In this document: in pieces, positions 8,000 through 16,039 of the stretch
Layout: the number at the start of each line of letters is the position of its first letter
Position numbering within the stretch: the stretch's first letter is position 1
DNA from: a virus
Reading direction: 5' to 3' (one strand)
IMG/VR virus record: IMGVR_UViG_3300047494_000105
Span: 1-34,435 of that record
Length of the DNA: 34,435 bases
Translations under genes and position numbers: made by a program
Notes under the pieces: model-generated
What the model saw: only the letters and a program-made list of their open reading frames with translations
Database searches by the model: none
Told to the model about the DNA's origin: nothing

Positions 8000-10729
8000 C
8001 TAGCGCGGACGGCGCAGGTAGGTCTCCTGCACGCGGCGCTGAGCGTCGGCTGAGCCCTGCGCTCGGGCCAGAGCCATGCCGTGCCGTATGCGGGCTTCGA
8101 CCTGCGCCGCGTCCGTGCCGCGCGCGTCGATAGTGTAAGAATCGCCGCCCTTGCCTCCGCTGAATGCGGCCATCATGTCCTCATGCGAGGTGACGTGGCC
8201 GCCGCCGGGGCCGGTGCGCATCAGCTCCGGCCCGCGCTCACCGACCATCACGAGCGAGTTGCCTGGCGGGTCGCCCCCATCCGCGAAGCCGGGAATCTTG
8301 AAGGCGTGCAGCAGCGGCGCGACGAGTTTGGCGAAGCCACCCTGCGGTCCGGAGGAACTATCGGAGTCGTCAGACCCGTCATCGTCACCCGAACCCATAC
8401 TGGAAACTTTGGGCATCAACGGGCCGTCTTTGCCGAAGAGCGATTTGCCTAGACCGGCGGCGCCGCTGCCGCCGACGACCTGAACATACAGAGCGGAGTC
8501 GGCAGAACTTCCGTCCTTCTTCTTGCCGCTACCAAAGCCGAACGCCTTCAGGCCCATGCCCTCGAACTGCTTGAGCGCCACGCCGGAAGCATTACCGAAG
8601 ATGTTGCCGCCCAGCTTCCGCCAGTCGCCCTTCTTCGCGGTGCCCTGTATCTCCTTTTCGATCTGCCCGTTGACGCCGTTGACCGTCGAGAGCGTAAAGC
8701 TCTTCATCTCGGCGGCTTTCTGACGAGTAGCACCGGCCAGCTCATCGAGCGCGTCAACAAAGCCCACGCCGAAGGATGATCCACCAGGGTTCAAGGCAGC
8801 GTTATCGCGATTCAACTGCAGGGCATGCTGACCCTTGAGATCGTCCATCCTTGCGTTGATCCGGGCCAGCACCTCCTCACGCTTCACCGTGTCTTCATAG
8901 GTGGCCTTCTCGGCCTTGGCGCGCTCTTCGGTCAGCCGCAGCAGCTCGGCCTGGTACGTCATCTCATGCAGCGCCGCCTCTTCCTGCGCCACCGCCGCCT
9001 GCGTTTTGGTTCGGCCTGCCTCGCGAGCGAGATCCAGCTCCTGCAGTTGGTCGCTTACGCGCTGCGCATGCGCCTCGGACTCATTCTGAGCGTCCTGCTT
9101 GATATCGTCCGCATGCGCATCGCCAGACCGCCACTTCGTGAGGCCTTCCTGCCCTTTGGCGAGAGCGGCGTTGCCGACGCTGGCGGGCTCTCCCTCGGCC
9201 CGCTTCAACATCTCGCGCCGGAATGCCGAACTCTCCTCAGCAATCTTTTTCTCATCGGCGGCGATCTTCTTTTCGATGGACAGAAACTCAGCAGAACCCT
9301 TCGTAAAGGCATCGATCCGCGCCTGCCAGAACTCGGCGTCAGCTTGCGCGGAGAGAAGCCCGCGCTTTGTCTCATCCTTCGCCCCAAGCTCCTCTTCCTT
9401 CGCCCGCTCCTCTTCCATCTTGCGATAGAGCTCTTCGGCAGCTTTATTACCGCCTACACTATCTTGCTTCAAGGCACCGACAGTTGCGCGCTTGGAAGTA
9501 ATGCTCGAATCGAGCGACACAACGGTCTGGCGGTCCTGTAGCTGCGAAATATAGCCTTCGACGTTTGCGAGCTTAGCGTCATTCCTGATCGGATTGACAG
9601 CTACATTGCCGCTTCGTTCGACCGCTTCAGCGTTCGCTTCGCTTGATGACTGTTCGTCTCGCAGCCGCTTCGCTTCGCGCTTGTAGTTATCGATCTCCGC
9701 CTGGATGCGTGCGTTGACCGCCGCAGTATTTTTTTCTTGAATGGCTTTCTGAGCGGCGGGGTCCGATACGCCGGCCATGGCCTTCAAAGTCTCGGCGTTG
9801 ATGGCCCGGATGTCTTGCGTGAGCCTCTTTTGATCCGCAAGCAGCTCCGATGACTGTTTGCCGGTGCCCGCAACCCCGGTGATCGCGGCGCCAAAAATAC
9901 CAACACTGTTTTCTTTCAGCAGGGCGGTCAACTCTTTGTTATCCGCCTTGAGTGATTCCAGCAGGCTATCCGCCATCTTGCGGGCTTCGTCGAGTGATGT
10001 CTTGAGGCCGTCGCCAGGGTGGCCACCCAGCTTGTCGATCTCATCCTGCAGTTTATCGTTGGTGATACTGAGATCATCGATGTTGATCTGATTCTTATCG
10101 TGAATCTCGGCGAACGCCTCGCGAGTGGTGGTGGCGGCCTTCGCCGCCTTGCTCCCAAACTCGTAAATCTTTTCCCCTAAGTTTACAAATAGGCCCGCAA
10201 GTCCCAGTGCGCCGATGATGGGAAATATCGTCTGGAGCGCCGCTCCCATACCCGGAATCGTCGTGATAAAGCGCTCGATGGAGCGGATGCCGGGATTGCC
10301 TTCGAGCGAGCGGATGGCAGCCGAGGCCGCGATCGTCTGCGAGGTAGCCGATTCCGCAGCGACGGCTTCCACCTTGCTCGCTTCGGCCGTCGCCAAGCGG
10401 GCTGCAGTAAGACGCTGCAACGCAGCTGCTGTCAACTGAGCGCCCTGCGCTTCGTCTACGTGGCCTTGCCGCGTAAGAGCGAGGGCCTTGCGATAATCCT
10501 TGCTCGCAGCCGCCTCATTGTTGATGGCCGCGATGATTTTTAGACTCTGCTCGGTGACGACTTCGCCCGCGAGCTTCGCAGCCAGTTGCTGGGCCGCCGC
10601 GCCCTGCTTGGCCGCTTTCTCGATGGCGCGGCCGGTCGCCGTAGCAACCTCTGCGGATTTCTTGTTTGCCGCATCCAGCGAAGAGTTATCGCCGCGGAGC
10701 CGAAATGTTACGTCGTCATTGTTTGGCAT
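8000..10729 (-). CDS. Tail tape measure protein
   Basis: This 909-residue protein is mostly helical and rich in Ala, Glu, Lys and Gln with long coiled-coil stretches (about 15-110 and 330-640). A hydrophobic segment near 155-190 (IPGMGAALQTIFPIIGALGLAGLFVNLG) is typical of tape measures, and the C-terminal part is Gly/Ser-rich with a conserved end (FADGGDPPGNSLVMVGERGPELM). It sets tail length. At roughly 1.5 angstrom per residue it predicts a tail near 130-140 nm (an estimate from the family rule). The start forms a TGATG junction with the upstream gene. Confidence 0.92.
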   Translation of the reverse strand: MPNNDDVTFRLRGDNSSLDAANKKSAEVATATGRAIEKAAKQGAAAQQLAAKLAGEVVTEQSLKIIAAINNEAAASKDYRKALALTRQGHVDEAQGAQLTAAALQRLTAARLATAEASKVEAVAAESATSQTIAASAAIRSLEGNPGIRSIERFITTIPGMGAALQTIFPIIGALGLAGLFVNLGEKIYEFGSKAAKAATTTREAFAEIHDKNQINIDDLSITNDKLQDEIDKLGGHPGDGLKTSLDEARKMADSLLESLKADNKELTALLKENSVGIFGAAITGVAGTGKQSSELLADQKRLTQDIRAINAETLKAMAGVSDPAAQKAIQEKNTAAVNARIQAEIDNYKREAKRLRDEQSSSEANAEAVERSGNVAVNPIRNDAKLANVEGYISQLQDRQTVVSLDSSITSKRATVGALKQDSVGGNKAAEELYRKMEEERAKEEELGAKDETKRGLLSAQADAEFWQARIDAFTKGSAEFLSIEKKIAADEKKIAEESSAFRREMLKRAEGEPASVGNAALAKGQEGLTKWRSGDAHADDIKQDAQNESEAHAQRVSDQLQELDLAREAGRTKTQAAVAQEEAALHEMTYQAELLRLTEERAKAEKATYEDTVKREEVLARINARMDDLKGQHALQLNRDNAALNPGGSSFGVGFVDALDELAGATRQKAAEMKSFTLSTVNGVNGQIEKEIQGTAKKGDWRKLGGNIFGNASGVALKQFEGMGLKAFGFGSGKKKDGSSADSALYVQVVGGSGAAGLGKSLFGKDGPLMPKVSSMGSGDDDGSDDSDSSSGPQGGFAKLVAPLLHAFKIPGFADGGDPPGNSLVMVGERGPELMRTGPGGGHVTSHEDMMAAFSGGKGGDSYTIDARGTDAAQVEARIRHGMALARAQGSADAQRRVQETYLRRPR

Positions 10730-11211
10730 CAGCTCAGGACCTCTTTGTAGGATTTCTTCAGACTTGCTTCGACAGCCGCGCCAGCTTCGGCGATGCTGCC
10801 CTCAAACGCTGGGCGCAGGAACGGATAGGCGGGAACATCAGCGCCTGCTTTGCCGGGACCGCGCGTCTTGCCGTCAGCCATCACCTTGGAGTAACCGCCG
10901 GATACTTGCCGGTGGCCGTATTCGATCCAGCGGGCAACGTGCGCCGTCTTCGCGTTTGGCCCGATCAGCGCCTGCGGTTGCTCTTCATCCTGCGGGACGT
11001 AGACGCGGATGCCATCGCGCAGGGCACCAGGCTCCAACGCGGTGCTGTTTTGCGTCCGCTTGTCCAGCACGGGCGCTCGCTCAACCATCGCTTCCTTGAT
11101 TACCTTGCCGCCGACACGGAGCGCCTTGCGCATCTCCGTGTTGCCCATCTGCGCACCAGCATTCTCGAGCTTGGCGATGCATTTAGTGAGCCCTTCGATC
11201 TGCACTTCCAT
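10729..11211 (-). CDS. HK97-gp10-like head-tail/neck protein
   Basis: This 160-residue protein has the usual features of the HK97 gp10-like family (related to lambda gpZ): an N-terminal helix MEVQIEGLTKCIAKLENAG, KALRVGGKVIKEAMVERAPV, a core LIGPNAKTAHVARWIEYGHR and the C-terminal PAYPFLRPAFEGS. Members take part in tail completion. The gene normally lies before the major tail protein. Here it lies after the tail chaperones and directly before the tape measure, behind a terminator, which is an unusual order. Its stop overlaps the tape-measure start by one base. Confidence 0.85.
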   Translation of the reverse strand: MEVQIEGLTKCIAKLENAGAQMGNTEMRKALRVGGKVIKEAMVERAPVLDKRTQNSTALEPGALRDGIRVYVPQDEEQPQALIGPNAKTAHVARWIEYGHRQVSGGYSKVMADGKTRGPGKAGADVPAYPFLRPAFEGSIAEAGAAVEASLKKSYKEVLS

Positions 11212-11231
11212 ATCGATCTCCGGGCAAGAGA

Positions 11232-11253
11232 AAAGCCGCCCGTAGGCGGCTTT
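11232..11253 (-). terminator. Rho-independent terminator-like hairpin
   Basis: AAAGCCGCC (11232-11240) and GGCGGCTTT (11245-11253) form a perfect 9-bp stem around a tetraloop. On the minus strand the stem ends in a T-rich stretch (CTTTTCTC), and the flanks are A/T on both sides, so it could work in both directions. It lies between the small membrane-protein gene and the HK97-gp10-like gene, inside the late operon. Confidence 0.75.
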
Positions 11254-11293
11254 GAGATAGCGGCTAGCATGAACTCAATGTGTATCACCGGAG

Positions 11294-11563
11294 TTACGCT
11301 GGCTTTTTACTCCCAGCGCCAATCAGGGCGATTCCCGCGATAAAGAAGACAGCAGCGCCAATGCCTTCGTGCTGCTCGGCGGCTTTGCGTTCGTCAGCTT
11401 CACGCGACGCCTGCTGCAGTCCAAGCTCATCGTGAGCGCGAATCATCGCAAAACCATCGCTTATACGCCCCGCAGCACCATTCGCATCATCATAGATTGC
11501 ATTGAAACAGATGATTCCGAACACAACTCCAGCAACTATAGAAAGCCATCCGGCCATCTTCAT
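11294..11563 (-). CDS. Small two-helix membrane protein, possible moron
   Basis: This 89-residue protein has two predicted membrane segments: residues about 4-24 (GWLSIVAGVVFGIICFNAIY) and 66-83 (GIGAAVFFIAGIALIGAG), separated by a charged region and ending in a basic GSKKPA tail. I recognise no family. A GAGGTG-type ribosome site precedes the ATG. It sits between the chaperone GT frame and a terminator. Membrane proteins in the middle of tail genes are often accessory (moron) genes, for example superinfection exclusion factors; this is inference from context. Confidence 0.65.
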   Translation of the reverse strand: MKMAGWLSIVAGVVFGIICFNAIYDDANGAAGRISDGFAMIRAHDELGLQQASREADERKAAEQHEGIGAAVFFIAGIALIGAGSKKPA

Positions 11564-11588
11564 CGCAGCACCTCGAAGCGACAGGATA

Positions 11589-12334
11589 CTACGGTTTCTT
11601 CACGCCGCGCATGGCCGTTCTGCCCATCGTCATCGCATCGCGGAGTTTTTCAACGAGTATCTGCTCGCGCTGTGCCTTCGTCTGGCGCTTCTTCTTGGGC
11701 TGCTTTGCCCAGTGTGACGGCATGACATCGCGCGGGGCGATGGGATGCTTGTAGCCAGCGAGCGAGGTGTTGTGGACGGTGGCGATGAGCTGCGCGACCA
11801 TGACCTCGACCATCTCATCCCGGCGCTTGAGTGCCCGCTCATGTCCGCGGACGAACCGCCAGAACAGACCTGGACGCAAGCGCATGAGGTGTTCGGGAGT
11901 CAGGTTATGATCGTTGTGGGCACAATCGAGCAGTATATCCCACGTCCATGCGAGCCCGGCTACTCTCCGGGCTCGGGAGGGTTTTTTTCTTCCTTCGAGC
12001 CATCATCGTGGCTTAGCGCCCAGGCCTTATTGACAGCTAGCAGCACTTCATGAGCGTTATAAGGGGTCAGCCAATCCATCGTAGCCTCAAACAGCAGCTC
12101 AGGATGGTAGACGTGCAGCGAGGCTGCAAACAGCACCCGCAGCGTCGCGAACGTCCTGACGATGAGGCCTTGGAGCAGGTTGACGTCATAGCCTTGATTT
12201 CGCAGACTAATCTCCGCCATCGCAAGAGCCGCAAAGCTGAAGCACATCTTATAGGTATTGCCCTCGATTACGATCTCGGTGAAGGGGTACATTACTTGGT
12301 CGACGGCTGGAGACTTGACTTTACGTGTGGCCAT
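11589..12334 (-). CDS. Tail assembly chaperone GT fusion made by -1 frameshift
   Basis: The G frame (start 12334) contains A AAA AAC in register at 11981-11987. A -1 slip there avoids the stop at 11960-11962 and enters a second frame that is open from the slip site to 11589, giving about 248 residues (118 from G, 130 from the T part). The T part begins PSRARRVAGLAWTWDILL and continues with MRLRPGLFWRFVRGHERALKRRDEM and a basic KKKRQTKAQREQ region. In lambda-type phages the GT protein binds the tape measure through its T domain, and its low ratio to G matters for tail assembly. The internal ATG at 11885 has no convincing ribosome site. Confidence 0.88.
11951..11987 (-). promoter_or_regulatory. 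Programmed -1 frameshift signal (slippery heptamer plus hairpin)
   Basis: On the minus strand, A AAA AAC (11987-11981, in the zero frame as GAA AAA AAC) is followed after a 5-nt spacer by a perfect 9-bp GC-rich stem: CGAGCCCGG (11967-11975 as read) and CCGGGCTCG (11951-11959), with a 7-nt loop that contains the zero-frame stop TAG. Heptamer, spacer and stimulatory stem all fit the known rules for G/GT frameshifting. Confidence 0.93.
11960..12334 (-). CDS. Tail assembly chaperone G
   Basis: This 124-residue protein is made when no frameshift occurs. It is helical with conserved-looking aromatic and hydrophobic positions (FTEIVIEGNTYKMCFSFAALAMAEISLRNQG, reported here only in part as a beta hairpin followed by a helix) and ends in an acidic, Pro-rich tail just past the slippery site. 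It lies between major tail protein and tape measure, the place of lambda G. The protein coats the tape measure during tail building and is absent from the virion in known systems. Confidence 0.85.
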   Translation of the reverse strand: MATRKVKSPAVDQVMYPFTEIVIEGNTYKMCFSFAALAMAEISLRNQGYDVNLLQGLIVRTFATLRVLFAASLHVYHPELLFEATMDWLTPYNAHEVLLAVNKAWALSHDDGSKEEKNPPEPGE

Positions 12335-12382
12335 GGTGGTGGGGTCCTTGCGGGTGGATTGGTTTGCGGGTGTTGGTGGTGC

Positions 12383-12414
12383 AGGGCGACGGATACCCGC
12401 ATATCCGCCGCCCT
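12383..12414 (-). terminator. Hairpin between major tail protein and chaperone genes
   Basis: A stem of 13 pairs with one mismatch (GGGCGACGGATA at 12384-12395 against TATCCGCCGCCC at 12402-12413, closed by one further A-T pair) with a 6-nt loop lies in the 93-bp gap after the major tail gene. No T-run follows. It may attenuate transcription or protect the 3' end of the major tail mRNA so that tail tube protein exceeds chaperone. Confidence 0.55.
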
Positions 12415-12427
12415 ACCTGGTTGACGG

Positions 12428-12892
12428 CTAGCTGCCGATGGTCTCGATGGGCGCGGAGTCGTACTGGAGGTCGAAGTTGAAGTCCACGTAGGCTTCCGGC
12501 TTGATGTCGCCATCGGTCATCAACACGTAGGCCGAGAAGGTGTAGCTGTCGCCAACGGTCGTCTGGCCGGCGTTGGGGTTCGGCGGGAGCTGCACCTTGA
12601 AGTCATACGGCTGCGCGGAGAGGTACGCGGCGCGCACGAGCGTCTGACCGGGGTCGTTCGAGACGCGGGTGCATTTGACCGAGAGCTTCGTCAGGGCCTT
12701 GATGACAGGCGCAGCGCTCTCCACGGTGGACTGCAGATGGGTCGTGGGCGTGGTCTTCCACTCCGGCATCTTGTTGGGCAGGTCTAGAATCTCGCCGATA
12801 GGCGTATAGCTGCTGCTGGGCGTATCGCTGGTGGGGCTGCCGATGCTGAGCAGCGACCCGAGGCCCGACTGTCCCTTTGAGTTCTTTGCCAT
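12428..12892 (-). CDS. Major tail (tube) protein
   Basis: This 154-residue, acidic, beta-rich protein has phrases usual for tail tube proteins: YTPIGEILDLP near residues 30-40, TTHLQSTVESAAPVIKAL (a loop/helix) near 50-68, and a C-terminal sheet with YTFSAYVLMTDGDIKPE. It would polymerise into the hexameric rings of the tail tube. It lies between the tail-terminator-like gene and the G/GT chaperones as in lambda (gene V position). The ATG is preceded by an AGGAGAACATC-type ribosome site. Confidence 0.8.
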   Translation of the reverse strand: MAKNSKGQSGLGSLLSIGSPTSDTPSSSYTPIGEILDLPNKMPEWKTTPTTHLQSTVESAAPVIKALTKLSVKCTRVSNDPGQTLVRAAYLSAQPYDFKVQLPPNPNAGQTTVGDSYTFSAYVLMTDGDIKPEAYVDFNFDLQYDSAPIETIGS

Positions 12893-12922
12893 GATGTTCT
12901 CCTGGGCCGGTACGGCCGGGTG

Positions 12923-13330
12923 CTACTGGTTGGGGTTGCTGAAGTAGAGGTAGAACTCGCAGGCGGTGCGGAAGGACCGCGAGTCGTTGTCGTAGAAGTC
13001 GATGGGCTGCAGGTAGACGGCGTTCTGCAGGGTGTAATCGCTGTCGGGCAGCGGGCCGGAGAACTGTTCGAGCACGGCGCGGAGGGCGGCGTGGGCGGCC
13101 TCGCAACTGGCGGCGTCCGGGCCGCGGAAGTCGAACTGGACGCGGAGCTTTTGCTGGCCGACCGAATCAAGGTTCTGCGCGCTGGTGCCGCCGACGCGCT
13201 GGTAGGTGGTGCTGACGACGGTGGGCGGCAGAATCTCCGGCGGGGTGACGGCGTAGATGCCGCCGGGGGATGCTGCCTTGAAGCCGGAGTCAGCGGAGAG
13301 CAGGTTCACGATGCCGTCGAGAATACTCAC
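12923..13330 (-). CDS. Tail terminator-like protein (DUF3168-like)
   Basis: This 135-residue protein fits the DUF3168 tail-completion/terminator type: an N-terminal ILDGIVNLLSADSGF helix, a strand QKLRVQFDFRGPDAASCEAAHAALRAVLE and an end ACEFYLYFSNPNQ. Lambda gpU is the functional counterpart, capping the finished tail tube and docking it to the head. The start is GTG at 13328-13330, overlapping the TGA of the upstream head-closure gene, so translation is probably coupled. Confidence 0.75.
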   Translation of the reverse strand: MSILDGIVNLLSADSGFKAASPGGIYAVTPPEILPPTVVSTTYQRVGGTSAQNLDSVGQQKLRVQFDFRGPDAASCEAAHAALRAVLEQFSGPLPDSDYTLQNAVYLQPIDFYDNDSRSFRTACEFYLYFSNPNQ

Positions 13331-13707
13331 GAGCTGACTCCGTCGACCTCAATGCAGATGAGGTTCATCTTGACGTTGCGTTCCTGCACGTTCTCCACGT
13401 TCTGGACGGTGAAGACGCGCGAGCCGAAGAGCACCCGCATCCCGGCCGCCAGCGGCACCGGCGACCAGCGCACCACGACGAGGTGCGTGGCATCGTCAGA
13501 GAACTGATTGGCCTGAAACCATTCCCTGGAGGATGCGGTGGAGATGGCGGCGTAGCAGCTCCGCACGGTGGTCCAGGTCTGCGCAGGCTGCCCCGGAGCC
13601 GGGAACGGCGTGAGGACGTTCTGCTGTATCTGGATCTGGAACCGCAGTTGGCTGGGGTTGATGCCGAGCCACTGCGAACGAACCATGGTGTCCTTCGGCT
13701 TGACCAT
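13327..13707 (-). CDS. Head closure protein (head-tail adaptor family)
   Basis: This 126-residue protein resembles the phage head-tail joining family (SPP1 gp16 / HK97 type): small beta-barrel, with LRFQIQIQQNV near the N-terminus, TWTTVRSCYAAIS and the typical late segment GSRVFTVQNVENVQERNVKMNLICIEV. Two starts are possible: ATG at 13707, and an ATG seven codons later (13686) that has a better GAAGGA ribosome site. It lies between the connector and tail-terminator-like genes, as expected for a protein that seals the portal exit. Confidence 0.8.
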   Translation of the reverse strand: MVKPKDTMVRSQWLGINPSQLRFQIQIQQNVLTPFPAPGQPAQTWTTVRSCYAAISTASSREWFQANQFSDDATHLVVVRWSPVPLAAGMRVLFGSRVFTVQNVENVQERNVKMNLICIEVDGVSS

Positions 13708-13710
13708 GGC

Positions 13711-14571
13711 TTAGAGCCTCAGATCGCGGTAGGGCATGAGCAGTGCCTTGACCGCGAAGGGGATGTCGGTGTCGCTGGGGACGCGGTTCTCATACCACTG
13801 GGCGACGAGCAGCTTGATGGCGATGTCGATCTCAGCAGGAACCTTTTGGCCGAGGTACGCCGTGGCGTTTTCTACGCCGGTGACAGCGTTGTCCACCAGC
13901 GTTGCGTTGCCGTTTTCGGCGACCGAAAGGATGGTGGAAACGAACGGCTTGGGTACGGACAGGTTGGTGACGCCAGCACCAGGGATGCTGATGGTTGAGC
14001 CCACGTCCGTCTGCGCGAAGGTGTAGCCGGTGATGACGGGAGAGCCCGCCGTGGTGTTGACGGTGATGTTGCCGCCATAGCCGCTGACGTAATCGACGAT
14101 GACGGCGTTGGCGGTGACGCGGGCGACGGGCCACATCTGCCCGAAGAGCGGCATGAGGCGCGCGGGCTGCGAGCTGAGGTCCTGAATGAAGTCGGTGCCG
14201 ACGACCATGACGACGGGGTCGCCGTTCTGGTCCTGATACTGGAATTTGACGATGCGCGAGACGATGGGGTACGGGAGCGCGATCGCGTACCGGATGCCGA
14301 CGAGGACGGCGTTGGAGCCGCTGACGAAGGGCGAGCTGACGCGCTGGCCGGTGAGCTTGAAGTCCACGTAGCCCGGAAAGAAGTCCATGAGCAGGCGGAC
14401 GGTGGTGAAGAGGAAGCGGCGCTGGGTGTAGTTTTCACACCAGCGGCGCGCGGCGGTGATGAGCGAACCGATGAGCTGGGTGTCCTGATCGGGGTCGACG
14501 CGGAGAAAGTCCTGCATCTCAGCGACGCAGACCGGCTCCGATACCGGCTCGACTAGGGTAAGCAGACCCAC
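13711..14571 (-). CDS. Head-tail connector (phiE125 gp8 / HK97 gp6-like) with beta-rich insertion
   Basis: The N-terminal helical part (EMQDFLRVDPDQDTQLIGS, about 18-36, and AARRWCENYTQRRF) and the C-terminal part (PAEIDIAIKLLVAQWYENR, about 245-263) are typical of the connector family that forms a ring under the portal. Between GYG (about 166) and VPAEI (about 244) there is a stretch of about 77 residues, rich in Thr, Val, Gly and Asn, that the compact family members lack as I know them. The start is GTG with AAGGGA upstream. It follows the major capsid gene across a hairpin. Confidence 0.82.
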   Translation of the reverse strand: MGLLTLVEPVSEPVCVAEMQDFLRVDPDQDTQLIGSLITAARRWCENYTQRRFLFTTVRLLMDFFPGYVDFKLTGQRVSSPFVSGSNAVLVGIRYAIALPYPIVSRIVKFQYQDQNGDPVVMVVGTDFIQDLSSQPARLMPLFGQMWPVARVTANAVIVDYVSGYGGNITVNTTAGSPVITGYTFAQTDVGSTISIPGAGVTNLSVPKPFVSTILSVAENGNATLVDNAVTGVENATAYLGQKVPAEIDIAIKLLVAQWYENRVPSDTDIPFAVKALLMPYRDLRL

Positions 14572-14604
14572 GGGACATCCCTTCGGTTGAACGCAGGAGA
14601 ACGA

Positions 14605-14630
14605 AGGGCAGCCACCGAAGCGGCTGCCCT
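14605..14630 (-). terminator. Hairpin after the major capsid gene
   Basis: AGGGCAGCC (14605-14613) pairs perfectly with GGCTGCCCT (14622-14630) around an 8-nt loop. It lies 18 bp downstream of the capsid stop and 34 bp before the connector start. There is no T-run, so an attenuator or mRNA-end stabiliser that raises capsid expression over downstream genes is more likely than a full terminator. Confidence 0.6.
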
Positions 14631-14647
14631 CGATTCAGGGTTGAGGG

Positions 14648-15919
14648 TTAGCTGGCCGAGTTCTGGAAGACGGCGATGGGGTGCGTGCCGGCATCGATGA
14701 GGTTGCCATCAGCGCGCTGGAAGCCGAGGAACCCAACCTGCAGGTAGTCGGCATAGCGCTCGACCAGGCGCATGACGGTGGTTCCGCCGGCGACTTTGCG
14801 CACCTTGTAGGTGCTCATATCACCGAACAGGATGGAGTTGGCCCCTGCTGCCATCACGGGCATGTCGTTGTTGATGACATACGGGTGATCGAGGATTTCC
14901 GGAAGCGCGCCCTTGCCGAAGCTCGCCGTGAGGGCGGGCTGCCACAGCGGGCGGTTGTTGTCGTCCACCAGCTTCTTCAGCATCTTCAGCGTCGAGTCAT
15001 GGAACATAAACTTCGACGCATCACGGTACGCCGGGTCCACTTCGTGCTCGAGGTTGACGAGGTCGTTGTAGACGCATGCGGTTACCGAGCCAGTGAGGCC
15101 GTCCGAGATGTTGCCTGCCGCGACGGCAGCAGTCACGATGCCGAAGGGCTCGTTGCTTCCCGATCCGACGGTCATCTTGTTGTTGCGGAGGCGGCCGAGA
15201 CGCGTGCCGAGCTTGCGTGCGACGTAGGCGTCGAGGTCGAAGTAGCTGTCCTGCATCATCGCCAGCGGAACCAACACGAGGTCGGAGCTGAAGATGAAGC
15301 TGTTGAAGGTGACCTGACCGAACGTAAGTGCGGTGTTGGTGACCTGCGTGTTCTGCCCGATGATGCGACCCATGTTCGTGGTGTCGTTGTCGGTGGGCCA
15401 CGGCAGCGGGTTGCCCGTCTCGGTCTCGAAGGACTCGACAGTGCCGTCGATGCCGCCGAACCACTTCATGGCTTCTTCGAGTTGGTCGCTGAAGCCGGTG
15501 GGCACCAGGTAACCGCCAGCGCTGCCGGTTCCGGTGGTCTGGGCGGCGTTGAGGAACTTGGAAGCCATCAACTGCTTCTGTTCGGGCGGAAGACTGTCGA
15601 TGCCGCCACGTAGGAAACCGCTGAATGCCTTCGCATGCAGGGGGTCGGCGTTCTTCTTGCGAACGTCCTGCGCGCCTTCGATCTCTGCGCGAAGCTGGTC
15701 GGGGTCAACCTTGCGGAGGTCGTTGCCGATCTGCTCGGTGCGCTCTGCCGCCTTGATGCTGTCTTCGTTGGAGGTGTACTGCGTCTCCAGGTTGTGGAAC
15801 TTCTCACGTTCCTCGGACGTAAGCCCGCGGTTGCTTTCCGCCTTGGCCTTGTCCACGATGGCGTGCATGTCAATCGACAAGCGCGCGTTTGCCTCACGCA
15901 ACTGCTTTGCGTAGCTCAT
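14648..15919 (-). CDS. Major capsid protein, HK97 fold
   Basis: I place the start at MSYAKQLREANARL (423 residues) because GGAG lies six bases upstream; the frame is open 22 codons further but without such a site. Residues 1 to about 110 form a charged, helical delta domain (scaffold, normally cut off). The shell domain then follows with GTGSAGGYLVPTGFSDQLEEAM (quoted in part), the E-loop region, RRLRNNK-like LGRLRNNKMTVGSG, and DHPYVINNDMPVMAAGANSILFGDMSTY-type P-domain elements. The protease gene upstream would remove the delta domain. Confidence 0.93.
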   Translation of the reverse strand: MSYAKQLREANARLSIDMHAIVDKAKAESNRGLTSEEREKFHNLETQYTSNEDSIKAAERTEQIGNDLRKVDPDQLRAEIEGAQDVRKKNADPLHAKAFSGFLRGGIDSLPPEQKQLMASKFLNAAQTTGTGSAGGYLVPTGFSDQLEEAMKWFGGIDGTVESFETETGNPLPWPTDNDTTNMGRIIGQNTQVTNTALTFGQVTFNSFIFSSDLVLVPLAMMQDSYFDLDAYVARKLGTRLGRLRNNKMTVGSGSNEPFGIVTAAVAAGNISDGLTGSVTACVYNDLVNLEHEVDPAYRDASKFMFHDSTLKMLKKLVDDNNRPLWQPALTASFGKGALPEILDHPYVINNDMPVMAAGANSILFGDMSTYKVRKVAGGTTVMRLVERYADYLQVGFLGFQRADGNLIDAGTHPIAVFQNSAS

Positions 15920-16039
15920 GTATTTCTCCGGTTGTTTCGAGATGGGTGCAGCAGGTTGCGTGGCGGCGAACGCCCGGGCGTTCACTCCATCGCTTGCCTT
16001 GATCCGTCGGCCACAGGAGCCGGTTTTGCGGATCTCCGC

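Noticed and set aside
11589-11885. Independent 98-residue gene
   Set aside because: It is the T part of the frameshifted chaperone; its frame is open back to the slippery site and its ATG lacks a ribosome site.
14681-15613. 310-residue plus-strand frame
   Set aside because: Antisense shadow of the major capsid gene.
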